Shown here one piece after another: positions 53,986 through 62,939 of a DNA stretch of 64,000 nt. The DNA lies in NCBI RefSeq assembly GCF_016863275.1, contig NZ_BOOO01000016.1, positions 248,001-312,000 on the forward strand, read 5' to 3'. The notes below the pieces were generated by a model. The model was not told the DNA's origin. It saw only the letters and a program-made list of their open reading frames with translations, and did no database searches. How positions within the stretch are numbered: the stretch's first letter is position 1; each line of letters starts with the position of its first letter. The DNA comes from Planotetraspora mira (GTDB taxonomy: Bacteria; Actinomycetota; Actinomycetes; Streptosporangiales; Streptosporangiaceae). Made by a program: the position numbers and the translations under genes.

Positions 53986-53998
53986 CCTCCCCGATACT

Positions 53999-54016
53999 TA
54001 TCTTGACATCAAGATA
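53999..54016. promoter_or_regulatory. TamR-type operator 1
   Basis: TATCTTGACATCAAGATA is an inverted repeat with 8-bp arms in the tam-tamR divergent region, matching the style of MarR-family operators of the TamR/HucR group. Confidence 0.8.
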
Positions 54017-54033
54017 ATCGATATCGCGGAAGA

Positions 54034-54051
54034 TATCTCGACGTCAAGAAA
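54034..54051. promoter_or_regulatory. TamR-type operator 2
   Basis: TATCTCGACGTCAAGAAA is a degenerate copy of the operator, 35 bp from the first and 15 bp before the regulator start, suitable for autoregulation. Confidence 0.65.
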
Positions 54052-54065
54052 GCTAGACTCTGCGC

Positions 54066-54590
54066 ATGACCTTCTCGAGGCCCGTCGAGGACGAGGTGGA
54101 CCGTCTGGTCGCCGCCTGGCAGCAGGAGCGGCCCGACCTGGACGTCGCGCCGCTGGAGGTGCTGAGCCGGGTCTCACGGCTGAGCAGGCATCTTGAGCGC
54201 GAACGACGTGCCGCCTTCTCCGAACACGGCGTCGAGTCGTGGGAGTTCGACGTGCTGACCGCGCTTCGCCGGTCAGGCGAGCCGTACGAACTGAGCCCCG
54301 GCGCGCTGCTGCGGGCCACGCTGGTCACCTCCGGCACGATGACCAACCGGATCGACCGGCTCGCGGCCTCCGGCCTCGTGGTCCGGCGCCCCGACCCCGA
54401 GGACCGGCGCGGCGTGCTGGTGCGTCTCACCCCCGCCGGACTTGAGCGGGTGGACGCCGCCTTCGCCGACCTGCTCCGCCGCGAGCGGGAGCTCCTGGCC
54501 GGGCTGGACGAGGACGAGCGGCAGGTGCTCGCCGGACTGCTGCGGACGCTGCTCGTGCCGTTCGACGCCTCCGCGGAAGCCGCGCACTAG
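54066..54590 (+). CDS. tamR: MarR-family regulator (TamR-like)
   Basis: The protein has 174 residues. The winged-helix core carries FDVLTALRRSGEPYELSPGALLRATLV, SGTMTNRIDRLAASGLVVRR and the wing DPEDRRGVLVRLTPAG. The long N-terminal helix (VDRLVAAWQQERPDLDVAPLEV) is typical of the TamR/HucR/UrtR subgroup. By analogy it senses trans-aconitate, citrate or isocitrate and releases the tam promoter when aconitase is impaired. Confidence 0.9.
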   Translation: MTFSRPVEDEVDRLVAAWQQERPDLDVAPLEVLSRVSRLSRHLERERRAAFSEHGVESWEFDVLTALRRSGEPYELSPGALLRATLVTSGTMTNRIDRLAASGLVVRRPDPEDRRGVLVRLTPAGLERVDAAFADLLRRERELLAGLDEDERQVLAGLLRTLLVPFDASAEAAH

Positions 54591-54865
54591 CTTTTCGTTT
54601 CCTCTCGTCTCCTCTCGCGATGACCTTAAGGTTGCGGCCTCCCCGCGGCCGGAACTGAGTGCCGCACTAAGCGAGCGACTTATCGCCGTTTTTTCTGAAA
54701 TGCGCAAGACCTCATTGACGGATTCGCGCTGTGATTGATGACACATTGGTGTCAAGCGGTCGGCAATCTATAAAGGTTGAAATGCCACGCATATCCCCCC
54801 GGATGTGAGCAAAGAGGCTCGCGCTCTGTGCCCATTCGGTGCCGACCACTGAGGGGTTCCCGCGC

Positions 54866-55654
54866 ATGCTTCCTCGTTTCGCCGTGTTATCGACGGCTGC
54901 CATCATCGGCCTCGCCCCGCTCGTCACCCCTGTCCACGCCACGGCGCACAGGCCGTCGTGTGGGCGCGCCGGGACCGACGCGGCCGTCCGGTCCCCCGTG
55001 GAGATCGACCGCTCGGCCGCCTGCCGGCGCGCCGTTCCCGGCCTCGTCATCCACTATCCGCGCAACGTGGACGGGGAGATCCTCTTTCAGGACAGGGCTC
55101 CCATCGGAGGCCGGCCGAGCGAGCACGACGACATCAGGTTCGTCGTCGATGACAAGCGCGCCCGGCCGTACATCACTCTCGGCGGCGAGCGGTACGACCT
55201 GAGCAACGTGCACTTTCACGGCCATGCGGAGCACAAATTCGCCGGTGAGCCGTTCGCCCCCGTAGAGGCGCACCTCGTCCACGAGAAGACCTCGGGCGAG
55301 AGGGGTTATGCCGTCCTCTCCGTCCTGCTCGACCAGAGAAAGGACGGTCGGCCCTCCGAACACGACCGTCTCCTCACGTCACCTCCGGCATTGGGGGTGT
55401 CCAGAAAAGTCCAGAACATTCACCTTTGGGACTTACTGCCCACCGGACGCACGACCTTTCGCTACACGGGGTCGCTCACCACCCCCGACGAGGAGGGGAC
55501 CTACTTCCAACCCGTGAACTGGGTCGTGTTCGGCCAGCGGGCGAAGGCGGGCCGAGAGGGCATCCGGACGTTCAGGTCGTTGTGGCCGACCGGCGAAGGC
55601 AACTCACGGCAGCTCCAGTCCAACACCCCACCCCCCAACATCTCCACCCACTAA
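54866..55654 (+). CDS. Secreted alpha-type carbonic anhydrase
   Basis: The protein has about 262 residues with a Sec signal (LPRFAVLSTAAIIGLAPLVTP, cleavage probably after VHA). Zinc ligands of alpha carbonic anhydrases are visible: VHFHGHAEHKF provides the two His of HFH, and VEAHLVHEKT the third. SPVEID and TGSLTTP also match. It hydrates CO2 outside the cell. ATG 54866 follows GAGGGG. Two in-frame TTA codons (8 and 190) suggest recent arrival or developmental translational control. Confidence 0.87.
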   Translation: MLPRFAVLSTAAIIGLAPLVTPVHATAHRPSCGRAGTDAAVRSPVEIDRSAACRRAVPGLVIHYPRNVDGEILFQDRAPIGGRPSEHDDIRFVVDDKRARPYITLGGERYDLSNVHFHGHAEHKFAGEPFAPVEAHLVHEKTSGERGYAVLSVLLDQRKDGRPSEHDRLLTSPPALGVSRKVQNIHLWDLLPTGRTTFRYTGSLTTPDEEGTYFQPVNWVVFGQRAKAGREGIRTFRSLWPTGEGNSRQLQSNTPPPNISTH

Positions 55655-55667
55655 CCCCCTCGTGGGC

Positions 55668-55910
55668 GTGATCATGCACAGGTTCGTGATCAAGCCCCAT
55701 GACCAGGCGTTTCCTCCGCCGTGATCATGCACAGGTTCGTGATCACATCGCATGAGCTGGGGCGATGCCATCCGTGATCATGCACTCGGCCATTGCCAGA
55801 TCACGAACCGCGTTTCCGCTGGTCGCGGCATAGATACACGAAGATGTGCATGATCACGAACTGAATGTGCGCAGGTCAGGCATGCTTCTTCCGAACCTGT
55901 GCATGATCAC
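55668..55910. repeat. Mirror-symmetric array of 53-bp units, copy 2
   Basis: Direct units begin at 55668, 55721 and 55774 (GTGATCATGC), and inverted units end at 55804 (degenerate), 55857 and 55910; all steps are 53 bp. The two halves meet at 55774-55804. Unit consensus equals that of the array at 16346-16685, with the same GACC(A/T)GC block. The inner unit here ends GGAAACGCGGTTC and the inner unit of the other array ends GGAAACGCGATTC, so position-specific similarity is retained. It lies in a convergent intergenic gap. Confidence 0.95.
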
Positions 55911-55915
55911 GCGCG

Positions 55916-55941
55916 GTGGGGTGGGGTGGGATGGGGTGGGG
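55916..55941 (+). other. G-quadruplex-prone sequence
   Basis: On the plus strand this reads GGGG-T-GGGG-T-GGG-AT-GGGG-T-GGGG, five G tracts with one- or two-base spacers, between the repeat array and the stop codon of the ABC-F gene. Such a tract fits the rule for intramolecular G-quadruplexes. On the RNA of the ABC-F gene it would be C-rich. Confidence 0.6.
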
Positions 55942-57762
55942 TCAGGAGGAGGTGGAGTCGAGGCGTTCGGCCAGTTCCATCCATTCGAGCTCGACCGAGT
56001 CCTTCTGCGCGCCGATCTCGCGGAGTTCCGCGTCGAGCTTGCCGAGCCGTTCGAAGTCGCTGGCCGCCGTGGCCATCTCGGCGTGCAGCTTCGCCTCCCG
56101 CTCACCCAGCTTGTCGAGCTGCCGCTCCAGCCGGTTCAGCTCCTTCTGGAGCTCCCGCAGCTCCTTGGCCGACAACCCCGCGTCCACCGCGACCTGGGCG
56201 GCCGCCGGAGCCTGCGCGGGGGCGGCAGCCGTACCGGCTGAGGCCGCGCGGGCGGACAGCGCCGCCCCGGACGCCCGGCGCTCCAGATACTCGTCCACAC
56301 CGCCCGGCAACATCGACAACCTGCCGTCGCCCAGCAGGGCCACGCAGCGGTCGGCGACCCGCTCCAGGAAGTAGCGGTCGTGGCTGACGACGATCAGCGT
56401 GCCGGGCCAGGCGTCGAGCAGATCCTCAAGCTCGGTCAGCGTCTCGATGTCGAGGTCGTTCGTCGGCTCGTCCAGGAGCAGCACGTTGGGCTCGTCCATG
56501 ATCAGCCTGAGCAGCTGGAGACGTCGCCGCTCGCCGCCCGACAGGTCGCCGACGACCTTCCACTGCGCCTCGCCCTTGAAGCCGAGGATCTCGAGCAGCT
56601 GGGACGCCGACCATTCCTTCTTGCCGACGGTGACGTACTTGCGGATCTCTTCCACCGTCTCGAGCACGCGGCGCCGGGGATCGAGTTCGACCAGTTCCTG
56701 CGAGAGGTGCGCGAGCCGTACCGTCTTGCCCTCGACGACCCGGCCGGAGTCGGGTGCGACCATCCCGGAGAGCAGGCGTAACACCGACGACTTGCCTGAG
56801 CCGTTGACACCGATCAGGCCGACCCGATCACCGGGGCCGAACTGCCAGGTGCAGTGGTCGAGCACGAGCGGGCCCGCGTCGGGACCGCCCGCGTGCAGCG
56901 TCACGTCCTCGAGGTCGTAGACGGTCTTGCCGAGCCGTGCGGAGGCGAACTTCAGCAGTTCGACGCTCTCCCGCGCCGGCGGCACGTCCGCGATCAGGGC
57001 CTCGGCGGCGTTGATGCGGAACTTGGGCTTGGAGGTCCGGGCGGGCGGCCCGCGCCGCAGCCACGCGATCTCCTTGCGCATCAGGTTCTGCCTGCGGTCC
57101 TCCGCCGCCTGCGCGATCCGGGCCCGCTCCGCCTTGGCCAGGACGTAGGCGGCGTACCCGCCTTCGTAGCGCTCGACGCCCCCGTCCACGACCTCCCACG
57201 TCCGGGTCGAGACCGCGTCGAGGAACCAGCGGTCGTGGGTGACGACCAGGAGCGCCGACTTGCGCTGGGAGAGATGACCGGCGAGCCAGGCGATGGCCTC
57301 GATGTCGAGGTGGTTGGTCGGCTCGTCGAGGATGATCAGGTCGTGCTCGCCGATGAGCAGCCTGGCCAGGGCCGTGCGACGTCGCTCACCGCCCGACAGC
57401 GCGGCCGCCTTCGCCGACAGGTCGATGTCGCCGAGCAGGTTGGCCAGGATCTCCCGGATGGCCGGGTCCCCGGCCCACTCGTGCTCCGCCCTGTCCGCGA
57501 GGACCAGATCCCGTACGGCGGCCGCCGGGTCGAGGTCGTCCCGCTGGGACAGGCCGCCCACACGCAGGCCACGGTTGTGGGTCACCCGTCCGCTGTCGGG
57601 CTTCAACTCTCCGGCGATGATCGAGACCAGAGTGGTCTTGCCGCCGCCGTTGCGGCCGACGACACCGACCCGATCGCCCTGCTCGATGCCGAGGGAGACA
57701 CCGGAGAGCAGCGGTTTGGGCCCGAAGGCTTGGGAGACGGATTCGAGATTGACCAGGTTCAT
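55942..57762 (-). CDS. ABC-F family ATPase
   Basis: The protein has 606 residues with two ABC cassettes and no membrane segments. Walker A motifs are GRNGGGKTT (near 37) and GVNGSGKSS; signatures are LSGGERRRTALARL and LSGGERRRLQLLRL; Walker B DEPTNHLD and DEPTNDLD. A linker lies between them and a C-terminal coiled coil (LQKELNRLERQLDKLGEREAKL) follows. This is the Uup-type layout of ribosome-associated ABC-F factors. It is the last gene of the leftward rsmA-ispE group. Confidence 0.93.
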   Translation of the reverse strand: MNLVNLESVSQAFGPKPLLSGVSLGIEQGDRVGVVGRNGGGKTTLVSIIAGELKPDSGRVTHNRGLRVGGLSQRDDLDPAAAVRDLVLADRAEHEWAGDPAIREILANLLGDIDLSAKAAALSGGERRRTALARLLIGEHDLIILDEPTNHLDIEAIAWLAGHLSQRKSALLVVTHDRWFLDAVSTRTWEVVDGGVERYEGGYAAYVLAKAERARIAQAAEDRRQNLMRKEIAWLRRGPPARTSKPKFRINAAEALIADVPPARESVELLKFASARLGKTVYDLEDVTLHAGGPDAGPLVLDHCTWQFGPGDRVGLIGVNGSGKSSVLRLLSGMVAPDSGRVVEGKTVRLAHLSQELVELDPRRRVLETVEEIRKYVTVGKKEWSASQLLEILGFKGEAQWKVVGDLSGGERRRLQLLRLIMDEPNVLLLDEPTNDLDIETLTELEDLLDAWPGTLIVVSHDRYFLERVADRCVALLGDGRLSMLPGGVDEYLERRASGAALSARAASAGTAAAPAQAPAAAQVAVDAGLSAKELRELQKELNRLERQLDKLGEREAKLHAEMATAASDFERLGKLDAELREIGAQKDSVELEWMELAERLDSTSS

Positions 57763-57774
57763 CGCCCGTAAAGC

Positions 57775-58692
57775 CTATCCGGCGACGACGGCTCCCGGGA
57801 CGGGCCCTGAAGCGGTGACGACGGACCGGCAGACGCCCGCACCCGTGAGCGCGAGCGCCACCTCGGCGGCGTGCGTCCCGGAACCGGCCAGGAAGGCGCA
57901 GGTGGGCCCGGAGCCCGACACGATCGCGCCGAGCGCGCCCGCGTCGCGACCCGCGTCGAGCGTGCGGCCGAGAGACGGGCGGAGCGCGAGCGCGGCGGGC
58001 TGCAGGTCGTTGACCAGCGCCAGGCCGAGCGCCTTCGCGTCCCCCTCGTGGAGGGCCGCCATGAGCGGCTCACTGGCGATCGGCCAGGCGGCCTCCTCGC
58101 CCGCGGCCTCGCGCAGCCTGTCGCATTCGCCGTAGACCTTGGGCGTGGACAGCCCGCCGTCCGCGAGCGCGAAGACCCAGTGGAAGGTGCCGCCCGTCTC
58201 GACCGGCGTGAGCAACTCGCCCTTGCCCCTGCCCACCGCCGTGCCGCCGAGGAGGGCGAACGGCACGTCGCTGCCGATGTCGGCACCGATCTCCATCAGG
58301 TTCTCCAGAGGCAGCCCGAGGCCCCACAACTCGTTGCACGCCACCAGGGCGGCCGCGGCGTCCGCGCTGCCGCCGGCCATTCCGCCGGCCACCGGGATCG
58401 CCTTACGGATCAGCAGGTCGGCGCCGCGAGAGGCGCCCGCCCGTGCCGCGAGGGCCCGGGCCGCCTTCGACGCCAGGTTGTCCTCACCCGTGGGCACGCT
58501 CCCCGCCGACTCGCCCTCGACCCGCACCGTCAGCGTCTCCGCCGACGCGGCCGGCTCGGACGCCGTCAACTCGTCGAACAACGACACGGCGTGGAAGACG
58601 TTCACCAGGTCGTGGAAGCCGTCATCGCGAAGAGGCCCCACGGCCAGTTGGAGGTTGACCTTGGCGGGCACGCGCACGGTGACCTCGATCAT
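57775..58692 (-). CDS. ispE: 4-diphosphocytidyl-2-C-methyl-D-erythritol kinase
   Basis: The protein has about 305 residues from ATG 58692 (MIEVTVRVPAKVNLQLAVG). The GHMP kinase motif is IPVAGGMAGGSADAAAAL (near 98), with GSDVPFALLGGTAVGRGKGE and AIVSGSGPTCAFL following. It phosphorylates CDP-methylerythritol in the non-mevalonate isoprenoid pathway. The usual partner rsmA is about 3 kb upstream rather than adjacent. Confidence 0.95.
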   Translation of the reverse strand: MIEVTVRVPAKVNLQLAVGPLRDDGFHDLVNVFHAVSLFDELTASEPAASAETLTVRVEGESAGSVPTGEDNLASKAARALAARAGASRGADLLIRKAIPVAGGMAGGSADAAAALVACNELWGLGLPLENLMEIGADIGSDVPFALLGGTAVGRGKGELLTPVETGGTFHWVFALADGGLSTPKVYGECDRLREAAGEEAAWPIASEPLMAALHEGDAKALGLALVNDLQPAALALRPSLGRTLDAGRDAGALGAIVSGSGPTCAFLAGSGTHAAEVALALTGAGVCRSVVTASGPVPGAVVAG

Positions 58693-58790
58693 CGCCCGCT
58701 CACCGCTTCCCCGACTCGTCCTGTCACTGCGGCCATGGGATCCGAGCCTAACGTGGCCTGGACCTGCGACCAGCCAATAGATCCTCCTAA

Positions 58791-60248
58791 ATGAGGGCGA
58801 AAGGCATACACGCAGACGGTACGGTTTGGATGATCCCCCCCGGTCCATGGAGCACACCGATAGACGGCCCCAGCGCGACGAGCGCGCCTCTGTCCCCGAG
58901 CGACCCGGCCGCCATCGGCGGTTACACGCTGCTCGGGCGGCTCGGCACGGGCGGCATGGGAACGGTCTACCTCGGTTCCTCTGACGACGACCGGCTGGTC
59001 GCCGTGAAGGTCGTCCGGCGGGAGTACTCGGAGGACCCCGACTTCACCTCGCGGTTCCACTCGGAGGTCGAGCACGCGCAGGCGGTGGCGTCCTTCTGCA
59101 CCGCCGAGGTCATCGGGCACGGCGAGGCCGCGGACGGCCGGCCGTACATGGTCACCGAGTTCATCCCGGGCACGCCGCTCGACCGTCAGATCTCGACGTA
59201 CGGCAAGCTCGAGCCGGCGACCCTGCACGGCGTCGCGTTCGGGGTCGCGGCGGCACTGACCGCCATCCACTCGGCCGGGCTGGTGCACCGGGACCTGAAA
59301 CCGGCCAACGTCATCCTGTCGATGTCGGGGCCCCGGGTCATCGACTTCGGCATCGCGCGGGCCGTTGACGCGACCCACGGGCACACCAAGACGGGCGAGG
59401 TCGTCGGAACCCCCGGCTGGTGGGCGCCCGAACACCTGCAGGCGCACCCCGTGGGCCCGCCGGCCGACATCTTCACCTGGGGCTGCCTGGTGGCCTATGC
59501 GGGAACCGGCCGCCATCCCTTCGGGGAGGGCCCTCCGATGGTCCTCGCCCATCGCATCCTGGAGACCGAGCCCGACACCGCCGGCCTCCCGGAGGGGCTC
59601 GCCCACCTCGTGCGCCGGGCGCTGAACCGCTGGCCCGCGAACCGGCCGACCGCCCAGGAACTGCTGCTCGCCCTCGTCGGCGGGCAGACGGAGCAGACGA
59701 CCGAGGCGATCGAGGAACTCTGGGATCCGCCGCAGAACCTCCTGCCCGTCACCACTCCCGCGCCGCTGCCGTCGCTCCGCCGGAGGAGACCGCCCATGGC
59801 CGTGCTCCTGGTCGCGGGCCTCGTGGCGGTCATCGCCGCCGGTCTGTTCATCGGGCTGCGCACCGGGAAACAGGGCGTCGTTACGGCCGGCGTGCCCCAT
59901 GCCCGGGCGAACGACATCGGCCGCCGCCTCGAAGTCGGGGACGTCCAGCTCGTCGTCCAGCGGCCCTCCTGCCGGGGAGCGGCGGATCGGGGCCAGACGT
60001 GCCTGGTCGAATGGGCGCTGCTCAACATGGGCGGCTCCAAGGTCGATCTGGCCGGGCCGCTCGACCTCGTCGACGACGAAGGGATCACCCGCGCCGCCGT
60101 GGGCGCCGTCAAGGACTCGCCCGCCTCCATCCAGCCCGGGGACATGATCTCCCTGGCCACGGAGTACACGCTTCCCGCGGATCGCCGGGCCGTACGGCTG
60201 ATCGGGCCGGTGATCACGGGTGGCGGCGACATCGAGGTGCGTCTATGA
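58791..60248 (+). CDS. Membrane Ser/Thr protein kinase
   Basis: The protein has 485 residues. Kinase domain about 45-300: [14 protein letters not shown] loop, VAVKVV (Lys), [11 protein letters not shown] catalytic loop, DFGIARA and GTPGWWAPE. A membrane segment (MAVLLVAGLVAVIAAGLFIGL, near 340) leads to an outer domain of about 120 residues resembling DUF4352 beta-sandwiches (CLVEWALLNMGGSKVDL). ATG 58830 is an alternative start. It is translationally coupled with the FG-GAP gene (ATGA overlap). Confidence 0.9.
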   Translation: MRAKGIHADGTVWMIPPGPWSTPIDGPSATSAPLSPSDPAAIGGYTLLGRLGTGGMGTVYLGSSDDDRLVAVKVVRREYSEDPDFTSRFHSEVEHAQAVASFCTAEVIGHGEAADGRPYMVTEFIPGTPLDRQISTYGKLEPATLHGVAFGVAAALTAIHSAGLVHRDLKPANVILSMSGPRVIDFGIARAVDATHGHTKTGEVVGTPGWWAPEHLQAHPVGPPADIFTWGCLVAYAGTGRHPFGEGPPMVLAHRILETEPDTAGLPEGLAHLVRRALNRWPANRPTAQELLLALVGGQTEQTTEAIEELWDPPQNLLPVTTPAPLPSLRRRRPPMAVLLVAGLVAVIAAGLFIGLRTGKQGVVTAGVPHARANDIGRRLEVGDVQLVVQRPSCRGAADRGQTCLVEWALLNMGGSKVDLAGPLDLVDDEGITRAAVGAVKDSPASIQPGDMISLATEYTLPADRRAVRLIGPVITGGGDIEVRL

Positions 60249-61834
60249 CCGGCGCACGAGTGGGACGCCTGATCCTCACGGCGGCGATCACGCTGGCCTG
60301 CGTCGCGGCCGTGTCCCCCTCCCCGCCGGCGACGCCCGACCCCACGCCGGAGGTCACGCCGACGGTCACTCCCGAGCCCACCCCCAGCGTCTCGCTCGAA
60401 CCCACACCGACTCCGACGGTCGTCGTCCCCACGCGGGGGTTCACTCCGCGGCCTCCCCAACCGGGCAACCCTCGGCCCCCCGCACATGATCCGTCTGACA
60501 GGTGCCCGGGCGCGGGCGAGTTCGACTTCGACGGGGACGGCCAGGACGACGCCGTGGTGGGCGACCCGTTCGCCGGCTTCGGATCCGCGCGCGGCGGAAG
60601 GCTCTTCCTCCTGCGGGGACGGCCCGGCACTCCCCTCGACCCGGCCATTCAGGCCTTCGAGGCCGGCACACCCGGCTGGATCGCCCGCCCCGGACACATC
60701 GACGGGGACCGGTGCATGGATCTGGTGGTCGCCAACCCGTTCGCGGACGGCAGGCGCGGCTCCGCCACGGTGCACGGTTCCGGCATCGCCTACGTCTACT
60801 GGGGCGGTCCCGACTTCGGCCGCGTCGCCACCCGGCTGGAGCTGAAGCCGCCCGTGGCGCGATCATCCGCGCATTTCGGCTGGTCCGTGGCCGTGCGAGA
60901 CGGCCTCGTGGCGATCGGCGCGCCGTATGAGGACGCCGACGACACCATCGACTCCGGCGCGGTGTACGTCTTCGATCTCAGGGATCGCAAGCCGGGCGAA
61001 CCTCAGCGGATCACACAGGACTCACCGGGTGTCCCGGGCATCAGCCAGCCCGGCGACATGTTCGGCTGGGCGGTCACCCTGGGCAGGCTCGGCGGCTCCC
61101 CCGGTGCCGCAGACCTGGTGATGGGCGTGCCCTTCGAGGACAACGAGGAGACGGGCCAGGCCGACACCGGAGGCGTCACCCTGGTCTACGACGTGTCCTT
61201 CCGCCACTCGCGCTATCGCGGCAAGAAGTGGGATCTCGCCTCCGTCACCGACGAGGTCCCCTCCAACGCGGGCGACGACTTCGGTTACTCCCTGCGGTAC
61301 GGCAAGGACGGCGACCAGGGTTATCTGGCGGTCGGCGTGCCCAAGGCGGACCCGGAGGGCGCGCGGGACGCCGGGGCGGTCGTGCTCTTCGAGGCGACCG
61401 ACGCCGGCCCGCGCTTCCTCCGGGTGCTGCACCAGGGACTCGACATCGTGGGCGACAGTCCCGACCCCGGGGACAGGTTCGGCTGGTCCGTGGCTCTCAG
61501 CGGCCCGTACGTCCTCGTCGGCGCCCCCGGCGAGAGCGGGCCCACCACGGCGGAGAGCGGCGCCGTGAACGTCGTCCCGCTCGGGAACGGCTCCGCCGGC
61601 CTGATGGCGACGCTGGGCGACCCCCGGCCGTACGACCATTTCGGATGGAGCGTGAGCCCGTTCGGGGACGGCCGGTTCCTGATCGGCGCTCCCGATCGGG
61701 GAACCACCGGCACGGTCACCGTCGTGACCACGGCGACCGCCGCGAGCGGCCGCAACCTTCGCGAGATGTCGCCCGAGCAGGCAGGTCCGACGGGTACGGA
61801 GTCTCTGGACTTCGGGGCCTCCGTGGCGGGCTAG
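60245..61834 (+). CDS. Secreted FG-GAP repeat protein
   Basis: The protein has 529 residues with a signal segment (VGRLILTAAITLACVAAVSP), a Thr/Pro-rich linker (about 25-75) and then integrin-alpha-like beta-propeller repeats: FDFDGDGQDDAVVGDPFAG, HFGWSVAVRDGLVAIGAPYE, FGWAVTLGRLGG, DRFGWSVALSGPYVLVGAPG, HFGWSVSPFGDGRFLIGAPD. DxDGDG calcium loops are present in the first repeat. It is probably the extracellular partner or sensor of the kinase it overlaps. Confidence 0.85.
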   Translation: MTGARVGRLILTAAITLACVAAVSPSPPATPDPTPEVTPTVTPEPTPSVSLEPTPTPTVVVPTRGFTPRPPQPGNPRPPAHDPSDRCPGAGEFDFDGDGQDDAVVGDPFAGFGSARGGRLFLLRGRPGTPLDPAIQAFEAGTPGWIARPGHIDGDRCMDLVVANPFADGRRGSATVHGSGIAYVYWGGPDFGRVATRLELKPPVARSSAHFGWSVAVRDGLVAIGAPYEDADDTIDSGAVYVFDLRDRKPGEPQRITQDSPGVPGISQPGDMFGWAVTLGRLGGSPGAADLVMGVPFEDNEETGQADTGGVTLVYDVSFRHSRYRGKKWDLASVTDEVPSNAGDDFGYSLRYGKDGDQGYLAVGVPKADPEGARDAGAVVLFEATDAGPRFLRVLHQGLDIVGDSPDPGDRFGWSVALSGPYVLVGAPGESGPTTAESGAVNVVPLGNGSAGLMATLGDPRPYDHFGWSVSPFGDGRFLIGAPDRGTTGTVTVVTTATAASGRNLREMSPEQAGPTGTESLDFGASVAG

Positions 61835-61861
61835 CCGAGCCGTCCGGCCCGGCGGTCCGGC

Positions 61862-62794
61862 TCAGACCCCCGTCTCAGGGTCCCTTTCGCGGTCCGTCTC
61901 AGAGTCCGTCTCGAGGTCCGTCTCGAGGTCCGTCTCCGGGTCCGTCTCGAGGGGCGGCCGGTGCTCGGCGATGCGCGCGAAGTCCTCGATGCCGAGTTGC
62001 TCGCCCCTCTTCGACGGGTCGATCCCCGCCTTGACGAGCGCGCCTTCGGCGGCGGCAGCCGTACCGGCCCAGGACGCGAGAGCGGCGCGCAGCGTCTTGC
62101 GGCGCTGAGCGAAGGCGGCGTCGATGGCCGCGAAGACCTCCGTGCGCGGCGCCGAGGTCTCCGGCGGGTCCCTGCGGACGAGGGAGACCAGGCCGGAGTC
62201 GACGTTCGGCGCCGGCCAGAAGACGTTGCGGCCCACCGGTCCGGCCCTGCGGACATCGGCGTACCACGCGGCCTTGAGCGACGGGATGCCGTAGATCTTC
62301 GATCCCGGTGAGGCCGCGAGCCGGTCGGCGACCTCCGACTGGACCATGACCAGGCCCCGGCGCAGCGACGGCAACGCCTCCAGAAGGTGCAGCAACACCG
62401 GCACGGACACGTTGTACGGCAGGTTGGCCACGAGCGCGGTCGGCTCGATGCCCAGATCGGCGGGCCGCACCCGGAGGGCGTCGGCGTGCAGGACCGTCAG
62501 CCGGTCGGCCAGTTCGGGAGCGTGCTCGGCCACCGTCAGCGGCAGTTGTGCCGCGAGCACCGGATCGATCTCCACCGCGACGACCCGCGCGACCTCGGGG
62601 AGCAGCGCCAGCGTCAACGAGCCGAGGCCGGGACCGACCTCGATGGCCACGTCGTCCGGGGACAACTCGGCCGTCCGGACGATCCTGCGCACTGTGCCGC
62701 CGTCGATGACGAAGTTCTGCCCGAGCTTCTTCGTCGGCCGGATGTTCAGCTTCTTCGCCAGCGTGCGTACTTCTACCGGACCGAGCAGGCTCAT
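61862..62794 (-). CDS. rsmA: 16S rRNA dimethyladenosine transferase with repeat tail
   Basis: The protein has about 310 residues from ATG 62792-62794. [27 protein letters not shown] and the catalytic [12 protein letters not shown] match KsgA/RsmA, which dimethylates two adenosines near the 3' end of 16S rRNA. The last 27 residues are a non-family tail made of ETDL/ETDP-type four-residue repeats encoded by a 12-bp tandem repeat (about 61870-61953). Confidence 0.95.
   Translation of the reverse strand: MSLLGPVEVRTLAKKLNIRPTKKLGQNFVIDGGTVRRIVRTAELSPDDVAIEVGPGLGSLTLALLPEVARVVAVEIDPVLAAQLPLTVAEHAPELADRLTVLHADALRVRPADLGIEPTALVANLPYNVSVPVLLHLLEALPSLRRGLVMVQSEVADRLAASPGSKIYGIPSLKAAWYADVRRAGPVGRNVFWPAPNVDSGLVSLVRRDPPETSAPRTEVFAAIDAAFAQRRKTLRAALASWAGTAAAAEGALVKAGIDPSKRGEQLGIEDFARIAEHRPPLETDPETDLETDLETDSETDRERDPETGV
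61870..61953. repeat. 12-bp tandem repeat in the rsmA 3' end
   Basis: Units are variants of GAGGTCCGTCTC in about six or seven tandem copies, each coding for four residues ([16 protein letters not shown]). The repeat adds an acidic tail and could change copy number by slippage without breaking the frame. Confidence 0.8.
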
Positions 62795-62939
62795 CCCTCC
62801 AGTGTGGTGCATGCGTCGGGTCGATTCGCCAGGCGACTCCGCCGTCGCGCGCTCCCCGTTTCCCGGACTTTTCCCGATGGGGCAATCCACCCCGCCTCCG
62901 GCGTCGAAACCCCTATATACCGAAAAGGGGCGGGCAAAC

